DNA of 34,586 nt from Bradyrhizobium sp. STM 3809. Lineage in GTDB: Bacteria; Pseudomonadota; Alphaproteobacteria; Rhizobiales; Xanthobacteraceae. Position 1 is the first letter of the stretch, and every line of letters starts with the position of its first letter. The DNA lies in NCBI RefSeq assembly GCF_000239795.1, contig NZ_CAFJ01000246.1:1-34586 (forward strand). Direction: 5' to 3'. Under the pieces are notes generated by a model that saw only the letters and a list, made by a program, of their open reading frames with translations, ran no database searches and had not been told where the DNA came from. The position numbers and the translations under genes were made by a program. Below, one piece after another: positions 10,062 through 21,250 of the stretch.

Positions 10062-10814
10062 TCAGTAGCGCGACACGCCCGGGCCACCGAAGTGGTAGGA
10101 GACGCCGACCTTGACGGTGTGGATGGTGTCGTTCCATTCGGAGCGGTTGGTCGCCACCGGCGTGTACTGGAGCGTGCTCTTGCCGAAATCGAGATAGTTG
10201 TACTCGACCTTGGCGGACCAGTTCTGGGCAAACATGTACTCGGCACCGGCGCCGATCGTCCAACCCCAGCGCCAATCGCTCTGCGACGCGGAGAAGGCGG
10301 GTCCGAACAGGCCAGCATCGTAACGATGCTGCAAATCGCCGACTGCGGCACCACCGCTGACGAAGAACAGCGCCGGACCCGCAGCCCAACCGAGCCGGCC
10401 CTTGATGTCGCCAAAGCCGCGCAGCTTGGTGAAGTAGGTGTCGCCTGCGCCGAGGTTGATCTCGGACGACCGGCCGCTGATGTCGGCCCAGTGGTAGTCG
10501 CCTTCGAGGCCGAACACGATGTTGTCGACCTGCCAGTTGTAGCCGATCACGCCGCCGGCGAAGCCGCCGTTGATGTCGTAGCGCTGCGTGCCGGCGAAGC
10601 CGACCGCGTTCGGACCGCCGAAGAAGGTCTCATCGCTGCGGCCCCAGCCGCCACCGCCCTGCAGACCGAGATAGAAGCCGGCCCAGGTCGGAAGCGGCGC
10701 TGGCGCCATCACCGGCGCCTTCGTATAGGGGCGGGCAGCCAGATCGGCGGCCCCGGCGGGAGCCAGCGCCCCCAAGGCCATCAAGCTGACAGCTCCAAGA
10801 AAGATCTTTTTCAT
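10062..10814 (-). CDS. outer-membrane beta-barrel protein, Omp25/RopB type
   Basis: This 250-residue member starts at MKKIFLGAVSLMALGALAPA, with GGGAGACTTGGG upstream. It carries DLAARPYTKAP and TWAGFYLGLQGGGGW after the signal peptide. It lacks the loop Cys pair and in its strand pattern (GGVIGYNWQVDNIVFGLEGD, GWTIGAGAEYMFAQNWSAKV, VKVGVSYHFGGPGVSRY) is closest to the gene at 6123. The array thus has two subtypes: the outer pair without cysteines and the inner three with them. It is the first gene of the block seen from ssb and has its own terminator. Confidence 0.92.
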   Translation of the reverse strand: MKKIFLGAVSLMALGALAPAGAADLAARPYTKAPVMAPAPLPTWAGFYLGLQGGGGWGRSDETFFGGPNAVGFAGTQRYDINGGFAGGVIGYNWQVDNIVFGLEGDYHWADISGRSSEINLGAGDTYFTKLRGFGDIKGRLGWAAGPALFFVSGGAAVGDLQHRYDAGLFGPAFSASQSDWRWGWTIGAGAEYMFAQNWSAKVEYNYLDFGKSTLQYTPVATNRSEWNDTIHTVKVGVSYHFGGPGVSRY

Positions 10815-11047
10815 CCCAAGTCTCCCGCGTTGGGCGCCCCGATTTCGTCCCCGGAGGCGCTCGTCTGTGAGGTGGCGCGACCGCGATGGGCGGCCCCAAT
10901 CCATCCATAAATATACGCGATTCAACCCTGGATACCGTCTCCCAAAAGCCACAGGCGAGGAGGATGTGAGGCAGGCTAAGTTAATGAAAGTTAATCGCTT
11001 TTTCGTGATCTGCGGAACTTTTCAGGGGTTCCAAAGAGGGAACTCCG

Positions 11048-11077
11048 GGTTCCATGAGGTTCCATTGGGTTCCATCG
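11048..11077. repeat. three tandem 10-mers (GGTTCCAT-NN)
   Basis: GGTTCCATGA, GGTTCCATTG and GGTTCCATCG follow each other without a gap. A further GGGTTCC is found at about 11027 and its complement GGAAC at about 11014. The period of ten bases is close to one helical turn. The array is 33 bases from the ssb LexA box and contains LexA-like GTTC half-sites, but with spacing 6, not 7. The rest of 10815-11286 has no gene. Confidence 0.7.
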
Positions 11078-11109
11078 AATTCGCTGTCTGGTTGTGGACG
11101 TGAGCTTGC

Positions 11110-11146
11110 GAACAAAACTGGAACAATCCCGCCCGGCCTGCTATAT
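11110..11146 (+). promoter_or_regulatory. LexA box and probable promoter of ssb
   Basis: GAAC-AAAACTG-GAAC at 11110-11124 is an exact GTTC-N7-GTTC box read on the other strand. TGGAAC at 11119-11124 and CTATAT at 11141-11146, 16 bases apart, could be the -35 and -10 elements. LexA would then cover the -35 hexamer. The box is certain as a match. The promoter is a weaker proposal. The ssb start is 163 bases downstream of the box, leaving a long leader. Confidence 0.7.
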
Positions 11147-11286
11147 GTGGATAAGCAGCGAGAAATCAGGTGGCCGGCCGGGCAACCGTATAGGGTCCGC
11201 CCCGAGAGGAAGAGGTCAGCCACCTTGCGCCGAGAGGCCGGTCGGCAGGACCGGTCCGGTGATTGTGAAAACCGCGGGAGAGTGTG

Positions 11287-11784
11287 ATGGCGGGTAGCGT
11301 GAACAAGGTGATTCTGGTCGGCAATCTTGGCAAGGACCCGGAGATCCGGCGCACCCAGGATGGTCGGCCGATCGCCAATCTGAGCATTGCGACGTCGGAA
11401 ACGTGGCGCGACAAGGCGACCGGCGAGCGCAAGGAGAAGACCGAATGGCACCGTGTCGTGATCTTCAATGAAGGTCTCTGCAAGGTCGCCGAGCAGTACC
11501 TCAAGAAGGGCTCCACGGTGTATATCGAGGGCGCGCTGCAGACTCGCAAATGGACCGACCAGAGCGGCGTCGAGAAGTACTCGACCGAGGTCGTGCTGCA
11601 GGGCTTCAACTCGACCCTGACGATGCTCGGTGGCCGTGGTGGCGGCGGTGGCGGCAATTTCGCCGACGACATGGGCGGCGGCGATTTCGGCATGAGCAGC
11701 CCGTCCGCCTCGGCGCCGGCGCCGCGCCGCCCGATGGCGGCCGCCAGCCGCAACAGCGACATGGACGACGACATTCCGTTCTGA
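11287..11784 (+). CDS. ssb: single-stranded DNA-binding protein
   Basis: SSB coats single-stranded DNA in replication, recombination and repair. The 165-residue protein has the OB fold over residues 1-115 ([43 protein letters not shown]). A Gly-rich and Pro/Ala/Ser-rich linker follows, and then the acidic tip DMDDDIPF that recruits partner proteins. ATG 11287 is used because GGGAG lies 6 bases upstream. A GTG at 11284 would add one residue. Upstream is an exact LexA box. In many alphaproteobacteria ssb is the divergent neighbour of uvrA. Here 7 kb of mostly outer-membrane protein genes separate them, and each has its own box. Confidence 0.97.
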   Translation: MAGSVNKVILVGNLGKDPEIRRTQDGRPIANLSIATSETWRDKATGERKEKTEWHRVVIFNEGLCKVAEQYLKKGSTVYIEGALQTRKWTDQSGVEKYSTEVVLQGFNSTLTMLGGRGGGGGGNFADDMGGGDFGMSSPSASAPAPRRPMAAASRNSDMDDDIPF

Positions 11785-11921
11785 AATCAGGGCGCGCCTT
11801 GGTGTGAAGCCGAAGGCGCGATGTCCGTGAATCTGCAGTCGACGCGCATCGACCGCGCGTCGCGGAGGCGTTGTTTCGGGCGCTCACGAGCTGAGCGCCC
11901 GGCCGTTAAACGGAAGGCGCG

Positions 11922-12986
<1,065 letters not shown>

Positions 12987-13052
12987 CTAAGGCTGTGACC
13001 ACGATGACATTAGATGCTAGAACGCGCATGGTTTTATGAAACGGACTCATGA

Positions 13053-13946
13053 ATGCTGCGTGAGAATCTGAACGACGTCCTCGGCTTCCTCGCCGTCGCC
13101 CGCGAGGGAAGCTTCACGCGGGCGGCTGCCCGGCTCGGCATCAGCCAGTCGGCGCTCAGTCATGCGCTTCGCAACCTCGAGGCCCGGCTCGGCGTGCGGC
13201 TGCTGGCGCGCACGACGCGCAGCGTCGCGCCGACGGCTGCCGGCGAACGCCTGCTGCGGAGCATCGGTCCGCGGTTCGACGAGATCGAAACGGAGCTGGC
13301 GGGCTTGAGCGAATTGCGCGACAAGCCGGCCGGCACGATCCGGATCACGGCGGGCGAGCATGCCGCCGACTCCGTGCTCTGGCCGGCGCTGAGAAAGCTG
13401 CTTCCGCTCTATCCAGACATCAAGGTCGAGCTCGTCACCGACTATGGGCTGACCGACATCGTCGCCGAGAGATTCGACGCGGGGGTGCGGCTCGGCGAGC
13501 AGGTCGCCAAGGACATGATCGCCGTCAGGATCGGGCCGGACCTGCGCATGGCCGTGGTCGGCTCGCCGGCCTATTTCGCCGTGCGGGCGCGGCCGCGGAA
13601 GCCGCAGGATCTCACGGAGCACAATTGCATCAACATCCGGCTTCCGACCCTGGGAGGGATCTATGCGTGGGAGTTCGAAAAGCGCGGACGCACGCTGAAG
13701 GTGCGCGTCGACGGGCAACTGGTGTTCAACAACATCACGATGCGCATGAACGCGGTGCGCGCCGGGCTCGGACTCGCTTATCTGCCCGAGGATCAGGTCG
13801 GGGACGATCTTGCGAAGGGCAAGCTCGTTCGCGTCCTGGAGGACTGGTGCGCGCCGTTCGCCGGCTATCATCTGTATTTTCCGAGCCGCCGGCAGCCCAC
13901 ATCTGCGTTCACGGTGCTGGTCGATGCGCTGCGCTATCGCGGATGA
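13053..13946 (+). CDS. LysR-family transcriptional regulator
   Basis: The 297-residue protein has an N-terminal winged helix-turn-helix (residues ~5-62: FLAVAREGSFTRAAARLGIS, QSALSHALRNLEARLGVRLL). A periplasmic-binding-protein-like effector domain covers ~90-290. The sequence style (RTTRSVAPTAAGERLL, then PAGTIRIT) matches the CrgA/AphB-like subgroup often found next to oxidoreductases. It lies divergently from the aldo/keto reductase and probably controls it from the shared 135-base intergenic region. A T-N11-A-type site was not convincingly located. The region after it, 13947-14258, has no gene. Confidence 0.93.
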   Translation: MLRENLNDVLGFLAVAREGSFTRAAARLGISQSALSHALRNLEARLGVRLLARTTRSVAPTAAGERLLRSIGPRFDEIETELAGLSELRDKPAGTIRITAGEHAADSVLWPALRKLLPLYPDIKVELVTDYGLTDIVAERFDAGVRLGEQVAKDMIAVRIGPDLRMAVVGSPAYFAVRARPRKPQDLTEHNCINIRLPTLGGIYAWEFEKRGRTLKVRVDGQLVFNNITMRMNAVRAGLGLAYLPEDQVGDDLAKGKLVRVLEDWCAPFAGYHLYFPSRRQPTSAFTVLVDALRYRG

Positions 13947-14258
13947 CGAGCCCGGTTCGCGCGATCGTCTCGCCGGACAAACGGATTTTGCTGCAAAATC
14001 AACGGCTCCCGCGCGCCGCCGGAGGACGCTCCGCAACCGCTGCGCGGAGCCGGGAAAACGAGCCCGGCGGCACGCCTCGGGGCGGGCCTGCGCGGGCGCT
14101 CCTGGTCACCGTCGGCCGCAGCGTAAGATCTCGTTAAGTCGCTGGAAATGCGGCCAAAAAATCCTTCTTGCCGGAGCGTCAAGGGGTGGCCTGGAGTGAC
14201 GCGATGCGCTATATGATTCCAAGCGATTTTCGCGTGTCAAAACCGACCGGTATCCCCT
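13947..14258. other. intergenic region upstream of gyrA
   Basis: No open frame with a ribosome-binding site, RNA gene or strong terminator was seen. It must contain the gyrA promoter. CTATAT at about 14209 could be a -10 element, but no good -35 lies 16-18 bases before it. Confidence 0.4.
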
Positions 14259-17009
<2,751 letters not shown>

Positions 17010-17019
17010 ACAGGCGAAT

Positions 17020-17119
17020 GGCGAATAGGGAGTAGCGAATAGGGAAGAGAATCAGGTCCCACCTATTCGCTATTCGCTATTCGCTATTCGCTATTCGCTA
17101 TTCGCTATTCGCTATTCGC
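17020..17119. repeat. heptamer tandem array (TATTCGC)8 with inverted copies
   Basis: Eight uninterrupted copies of TATTCGC run from 17064 to 17119. Inverted copies (GCGAATA and GCGAATG) lie at 17003-17043, beginning in the last codons of gyrA. TAGCGAATAGG (17033-17043) can pair perfectly over 11 bases with CCTATTCGCTA (17062-17072). The array lies between convergent genes: gyrA ends at 17009 and the minus-strand gene ends at 17126. It may act as a joint terminator region, and copy number is likely to vary by slippage. Confidence 0.9.
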
Positions 17120-17125
17120 GATCTC

Positions 17126-17383
17126 TCACTGCGTCCGCTCGACCCCGACGATCCGCGCCTCGCGGATCGTCGATTTCGTTCCCGCACCGCGCAGGCAGGA
17201 CGCTTCGAAGTTGGGCCAGGCCTGCTGCGAGCAGTCGCGGCCGATCGGGCGGAAATCCAGGCGGTCGCCCTTGGCCAGCGGCTGCGGCACGCTGGCGTTC
17301 ACCTCGGGAGCAAGGCCGGGCAGAACGGTGAGGGCGGCAGCCACGAGGCCGGCTGCGGCGACGGCAGAAAGCGCTTTGATCAT
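17126..17383 (-). CDS. small secreted protein with one cysteine pair
   Basis: The protein has 85 residues and starts at MIKALSAVAAAGLVAAALTV, a signal peptide. AGGGGA lies 8 bases upstream; the longer frame to 17488 has no such site. The mature part is about 55 residues and contains KGDRLDFRPIGRDCSQQAWP and then FEASCLRGAG. The two cysteines, 14 residues apart, could form a disulfide in the periplasm. From memory, small proteins with this CSQQAWP-type motif are frequent hypotheticals in Bradyrhizobium. Function unknown. Its 3' end lies 7 bases from the heptamer array. The gap 17384-17659 to coaD holds no gene. Confidence 0.78.
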   Translation of the reverse strand: MIKALSAVAAAGLVAAALTVLPGLAPEVNASVPQPLAKGDRLDFRPIGRDCSQQAWPNFEASCLRGAGTKSTIREARIVGVERTQ

Positions 17384-17659
17384 GACGGTCCCCTGTGGTT
17401 GGGCCTTTTCCGGCCCGTCGTTCGTTAAGGATTTATTAACCGTCCCCGGTTTCGCGATGCTTTCGCGGAGCGAACGATTTGGTTTCATGCCCTCCGCGAT
17501 GTGTTTCGTGGCCGAGGTTCCGAGGAAACAATCGCGGTAAGCGGCTGCAGTTCCGGCAGGCTTGGTCGCAGCGCAAACAACGGGGTACCGCCATCACAGC
17601 CGCGCCAGTCCAGGCGCCGGCGGCTTGCCCGCCTGTTCCAGGCGGTATAGGACGGGCGC

Positions 17660-18154
17660 ATGCAACGCATTGCGCTCTATCCGGGCTCGTTCGATCCCGT
17701 CACCAACGGCCATCTCGACGTGGTCCGGCAGGCCGTTCACCTTTGCGACAAGCTCATCGTCGCGGTCGGCGTGCATCACGGCAAGAAGCCGCTGTTCTCG
17801 ACCGAGGAGCGGCTGGCGATGGCCCACGAGGTGTTCGGCCCGATCGCGGCCGCAGCGGGTTGTGCCTTCGAGGCCTCGACCTACGACAATCTCACGGTGA
17901 CGGCAGCGCAGCAGTCCGGCGCGATCCTGATGATCCGCGGCCTGCGCGACGTGAAGGATTTCGACTACGAGATGCAGCTGGCGGGCATGAACCAGACGAT
18001 GGCGCCAGAGATCCAGACCGTGTTCGTGCCGGCCTCGGTGACGGTGCGCCCCATCAATGCCAGCCTCGTCCGGCAGATCGCCGCGATGGGCGGCGAGATC
18101 TCCCATTTCGTCCCGCCGTCGGTGGTGGCGCCGCTGAAAGCCAAGTTCGCCTGA
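17660..18154 (+). CDS. coaD: phosphopantetheine adenylyltransferase
   Basis: CoaD transfers AMP from ATP to 4'-phosphopantetheine, giving dephospho-CoA, the fourth step of coenzyme A synthesis. The 164-residue protein has the nucleotidyltransferase start [19 protein letters not shown], with the T/HxGH motif at TNGH (His18). It also has the [19 protein letters not shown] segment and the C-terminal [19 protein letters not shown], all typical. Length is the family norm. ATG 17660 follows GGACGGG. It opens a cluster coaD, two cyclophilins, queA (tgt further on) that I recall as common in Rhizobiales. Confidence 0.96.
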   Translation: MQRIALYPGSFDPVTNGHLDVVRQAVHLCDKLIVAVGVHHGKKPLFSTEERLAMAHEVFGPIAAAAGCAFEASTYDNLTVTAAQQSGAILMIRGLRDVKDFDYEMQLAGMNQTMAPEIQTVFVPASVTVRPINASLVRQIAAMGGEISHFVPPSVVAPLKAKFA

Positions 18155-18163
18155 CGATGCCGA

Positions 18164-18191
18164 CCGCCGGCATCCGCCTGGCGGCCTTTTT
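18164..18191 (+). terminator. likely terminator of coaD
   Basis: CCGCCGG, a 7-base loop and CTGGCGG (one G-T wobble) are followed by CCTTTTT. It starts 10 bases after the coaD stop, so the cyclophilin gene that follows may have its own promoter, although the space left is only ~33 bases. Confidence 0.6.
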
Positions 18192-18224
18192 CGCAATCCC
18201 TCTCATCCTCATTTCGGAGTTGCC

Positions 18225-18788
18225 ATGATCCGCGCTCTCGCCTTCGTCTTCGCTCTGGTGTTCGCCGTTCCGGCGCTGGCGCAATCGCTGCCCGCCGGCC
18301 TCGACAAGCAGAACGCGCTGGTGATCGACACCACCAAGGGCCGCATCGTCATCAAGCTGCGCACGGATCTCGCGCCCCAGCACGCCGAGCGGCTGAAGAC
18401 CTTGGCGCGCGAGGGCTTCTACAACAACGTGCCATTCCACCGCGTGATGGACGGCTTCATGGCGCAGACCGGCGACGGCCAGAACTTCAACGGCACCGGC
18501 GGCTCGAAATATCCGAACCTGAAGCAGGAGTTTTCGCAGACGCCGTTCAAGCGCGGCACCGTCGGCATGGCCCGGCGCGGTGACAGCGTCGATTCCGCCA
18601 ACTCGCAGTTCTTCATCTGCTTCGGCGATGCGTCCTTCCTCAATGGCCAGTACACGGTGGTCGGCGAGGTCGTGCAGGGCATGGACGTGGTCGACAAGCT
18701 GAAGAAGGCGCCTCCGGGCTCGGCGGGCGGCGCGGTCACCGATCCGGACAAGATGGTGAAGGTGCAGGTCGCCTCCGACATCAAGTAG
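18225..18788 (+). CDS. periplasmic peptidyl-prolyl cis-trans isomerase, cyclophilin type
   Basis: The 187-residue protein is a cyclophilin that catalyses cis-trans isomerisation of Xaa-Pro bonds. A signal peptide (MIRALAFVFALVFAVPALAQ) directs it to the periplasm. The active-site stretch FHRVMDGFMAQTGD holds the catalytic Arg, and NSQFFICFGDASFLNGQYTV is the other signature. GFYNNVPFHRV is also typical. ATTTCGGAGTTGCC before ATG 18225 is the ribosome site. It lies in tandem with a cytoplasmic paralogue (19048), so the pair gives one isomerase on each side of the inner membrane. Confidence 0.95.
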   Translation: MIRALAFVFALVFAVPALAQSLPAGLDKQNALVIDTTKGRIVIKLRTDLAPQHAERLKTLAREGFYNNVPFHRVMDGFMAQTGDGQNFNGTGGSKYPNLKQEFSQTPFKRGTVGMARRGDSVDSANSQFFICFGDASFLNGQYTVVGEVVQGMDVVDKLKKAPPGSAGGAVTDPDKMVKVQVASDIK

Positions 18789-19047
18789 CCGGGCAGGGCG
18801 CCCGGCCTCAACTTCGGGTTCCCGCACGGTTTAAGGAACCCTTTGCCACGCGCCGCCGGTTGCATCGACAGGACGGGCGGCTTCAGCTTTAAGCGCGTTG
18901 GGTCTATTCTGGACCCGCATCGCCCGGGCCTCGTTGTGCCCGGATCGCCGTCAGGAGGGGTGGCGGCCGCACGTGAGAGGGCGCCGCGACCTGTCAGACC
19001 CCGGCGTCCTGCCCCTCATCATTTCAACCAGAACCTGAGAGACCAGC

Positions 19048-19512
19048 ATGGCTGTGACCGAAAATACCTTGATCCTCGAGACCACCCAGGGCCCGGTGAC
19101 CATCGAGATGCGCCCCGACCTGGCGCCGAACCACGTCGCCCGCATCAAGGAGCTCGTCCGCGAGGGCTTCTATGACGGCATCGTGTTCCACCGCGTCATC
19201 GACGGCTTCATGGCGCAGACCGGCTGTCCGCAGGGCACCGGCATGGGCGGCTCCGGCAAGAAGCTGAAGGCCGAGTTCAACGCCGAGCCGCACGTCCGCG
19301 GCACCGCCTCGATGGCCCGCGCCGCCAACCCGGATTCCGGCGACAGCCAGTTCTTCATCTGCTTCGACGACGCCCGCTTCCTGGACAAGCAGTACACCGT
19401 CTGGGGCAAGGTCACCGAGGGCATGGAGAACGTCGACAAGATCAAGCGCGGCGAGCCGGTGCAGAACCCCGATAAGATCGTCAAGGCGCGCATGGCCGCC
19501 GACGCGGCGTAA
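19048..19512 (+). CDS. ppiB: cytoplasmic peptidyl-prolyl cis-trans isomerase, cyclophilin type
   Basis: A 154-residue cyclophilin without signal peptide, so cytoplasmic. It has the same signatures as its neighbour: GFYDGIVFHRVIDGFMAQTG and SQFFICFDDARFLDKQYTVW, with WGKVTEGMENVDKI near the end. The ATG at 19048 follows GAGAGACCAGC. The 259 bases between the two cyclophilins contain no gene. A GC-rich palindrome without T-run (GCCGGGC...GCCCGGC, 18788-18805) lies right after the first cyclophilin. The gene symbol rests on family resemblance to the E. coli cytoplasmic enzyme. Confidence 0.94.
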   Translation: MAVTENTLILETTQGPVTIEMRPDLAPNHVARIKELVREGFYDGIVFHRVIDGFMAQTGCPQGTGMGGSGKKLKAEFNAEPHVRGTASMARAANPDSGDSQFFICFDDARFLDKQYTVWGKVTEGMENVDKIKRGEPVQNPDKIVKARMAADAA

Positions 19513-19526
19513 GCTCAAGAACCTCT

Positions 19527-19555
19527 CCATGAACACGCTCCTGGCGTGTTCATGG
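19527..19555 (+). other. 12-bp hairpin after ppiB
   Basis: CCATGAACACGC, loop TCCTG, GCGTGTTCATGG: a perfect 12-bp stem starting 14 bases after the stop. No T-run follows, so it is a weak or Rho-dependent terminator or a 3' end protector. Confidence 0.5.
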
Positions 19556-19583
19556 TCCCGTCCGCAGCGCCGCCTCGGCGCTT

Positions 19584-19684
19584 CACCCTCATGGTGAGGA
19601 GCGTGCGCAGCACGCGTCTCGAACCATGAGGCCACAGTCGGGCCTCATCCTTCGAGACGCGCTGACGCGCTCCTCAGGATGAGG
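19584..19684. repeat. palindromic intergenic repeat
   Basis: Two imperfect halves lie at 19587-19631 (CCTCATGGTGAGGAGC to ACCATGAGG) and 19643-19684 (CCTCATCCTTCGAGACGC to CAGGATGAGG). Each half can fold on itself. The wording is like the common dispersed repeat of Bradyrhizobium genomes, recognised from memory. It ends 26 bases before the queA start. Confidence 0.7.
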
Positions 19685-19710
19685 TTCTCGACGGTCGTTC
19701 CAGAACGACG

Positions 19711-20805
19711 ATGCGCACCGATCTGTTCGATTTCAATCTCCCGCCCGAAAACATCGCGCTCCGCCCGGCGAGCCCGCGGGAATCCGCGCGCATGCTCGTG
19801 GTGCAGGGCGACGGCGTGCTGCGTGACCGCACCGTCGGCGACCTGCCGGACTGGCTCGAGCCGGGCGATCAGCTCGTCGTCAACGACACCAAGGTGATCG
19901 CCGCGCAGCTCTCCGGCCGCCGCATCAGTCGCGAGACCGAGGCGAAGATCGAGGCCACCTTGATTAAGCGGCTTGACGGCTCGCGCTGGCAGGCGCTGGT
20001 GCGGCCGGCGAAGAAGCTGGCGCCCGGCGACACGATCCGCTTCGGCAACGAGGGCAAGGTCTGCCTGCTCGGCCATCTCGACGCCACCGTGGAGGCCAAG
20101 GGCGAGGAGGGCGAGGTGACGCTGTCCTTCGTGTTTCATGGCCCGGCGCTCGACCAGGCGATCGCCGATCTCGGCCGGCCACCGCTGCCGCCCTACATCG
20201 CCGGCAAGCGGCCGGCCGACGAGCAGGACGCGCAGGACTATCAGACCATGTTCGCGGCCAAGGAGGGCGCGGTGGCCGCGCCCACCGCCGGGCTGCACTT
20301 TACGCCGGCGCTAGAGCAGCGGCTGCGCGCGCACGGCGTCGGGCTGCAGCGCGTCACCCTGCATGTCGGCGCGGGAACGTTTCTCCCGGTCAAGGTCGAG
20401 GACACCGAGGGCCACCGCATGCACGCGGAGTGGGGGAGTCTCACCGCCGGGACCGCGGCCGCGCTGAACGAGGCCCGCGCCAAGGGCGGCCGCATCGTCG
20501 CGGTCGGCACCACGTCGATGCGGCTGCTGGAGAGCGCGGCGCTGCCCGACGGCACCATCGCGCCGTTCGAGGCGGAGACCTCGATCTTCATCACGCCGGG
20601 CTATCGCTTCCGCGCGGTCGACATCCTGATGACCAACTTCCATCTGCCGCGCTCGACCCTGTTCATGCTGGTCTCGGCGTTCGCCGGGCTTGAGACCATG
20701 CAGGCGGCGTACAAGCATGCGATTCAAAGCGGCTACCGGTTCTATTCATACGGCGATGCGTGCTTGCTGTTCCGCCAAGCGGACGAGCGCGTCGCAGAAC
20801 CGTAG
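19711..20805 (+). CDS. queA: S-adenosylmethionine:tRNA ribosyltransferase-isomerase
   Basis: QueA moves the ribosyl part of S-adenosylmethionine onto 7-aminomethyl-7-deazaguanine at position 34 of certain tRNAs, giving epoxyqueuosine. The 364-residue protein has all the usual blocks: [20 protein letters not shown] at the start, [18 protein letters not shown], the [13 protein letters not shown] motif, [44 protein letters not shown] and [13 protein letters not shown] near the end. Its partner tgt is 1.7 kb downstream on the same strand, with repeats and reverse-strand asd between. The stop codon TAG (20803-20805) is part of the terminal inverted repeat of the element that follows. Confidence 0.97.
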   Translation: MRTDLFDFNLPPENIALRPASPRESARMLVVQGDGVLRDRTVGDLPDWLEPGDQLVVNDTKVIAAQLSGRRISRETEAKIEATLIKRLDGSRWQALVRPAKKLAPGDTIRFGNEGKVCLLGHLDATVEAKGEEGEVTLSFVFHGPALDQAIADLGRPPLPPYIAGKRPADEQDAQDYQTMFAAKEGAVAAPTAGLHFTPALEQRLRAHGVGLQRVTLHVGAGTFLPVKVEDTEGHRMHAEWGSLTAGTAAALNEARAKGGRIVAVGTTSMRLLESAALPDGTIAPFEAETSIFITPGYRFRAVDILMTNFHLPRSTLFMLVSAFAGLETMQAAYKHAIQSGYRFYSYGDACLLFRQADERVAEP

Positions 20806-20961
20806 GGTGGGCAAAGGCGCGCCACAATCGGCGTTGTCGGCGACGCTGTCGCGCGCGCCGTGCCCACCGGCCATCAGGGTGTTTCGCGGCGAGGCGGTCG
20901 GCACGGCGCCACTGAGACCGAGGGTGAGGAGAGTACTGTGCTGCGCCTTTGCCCACCCTAC
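20802..20961. repeat. 160-bp MITE-like element with 19-bp perfect inverted ends
   Basis: GTAGGGTGGGCAAAGGCGC (20802-20820) and its exact reverse complement (20943-20961) bound a ~160-bp stretch without a gene. Inside is a further GC-rich palindrome (CCGTGCCCACCGGCC and GGTCGGCACGG). The sequence is non-coding and resembles a non-autonomous mobile or palindromic element. A target-site duplication could not be settled. Confidence 0.65.
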
Positions 20962-21030
20962 GGACTTATTAGTTTCCAGGTTGAAATGAGATACAGCGCC
21001 GGTGTGCGTGACTGCACCCTCGCCCCTTGT

Positions 21031-21195
21031 GGGAGAGGGCATGTAGGACAGCGCGGCAAGCTCGGTTGGGTGAGGGGTATCTTTCCACGAGCGCAACTCG
21101 CGGAGAGATACCCCTCACCGGACCGCGCTCGCGGATCGGCCGGCGATGCCCTCTCCCGCCCTGGCGAAGCTTCGCTTCGCCTTGGGGGAGAGGGC
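21031..21195. repeat. nested palindromic repeat
   Basis: Outer arms GGGAGAGGGCAT (21031-21042) and ATGCCCTCTCCC (21146-21157) and inner arms TGAGGGGTATCT (21071-21082) and AGATACCCCTCA (21106-21117) are perfect 12-bp inverted pairs. A third GGGGGAGAGGGC occurs at 21184-21195 after a small GCGAAGC hairpin. It looks like another dispersed repeat family, here immediately downstream of asd. Confidence 0.7.
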
Positions 21196-21250
21196 GCATT
21201 CACCAGCATCGCGCTTGTTGCTCGTAGCCTTGCTACAAGCACCCCATCAG

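Noticed and set aside
17064..17119. CRISPR-like repeats after gyrA.
   Set aside because: Units are only 7 bases and have no spacers; no cas genes nearby. It is a simple tandem repeat.
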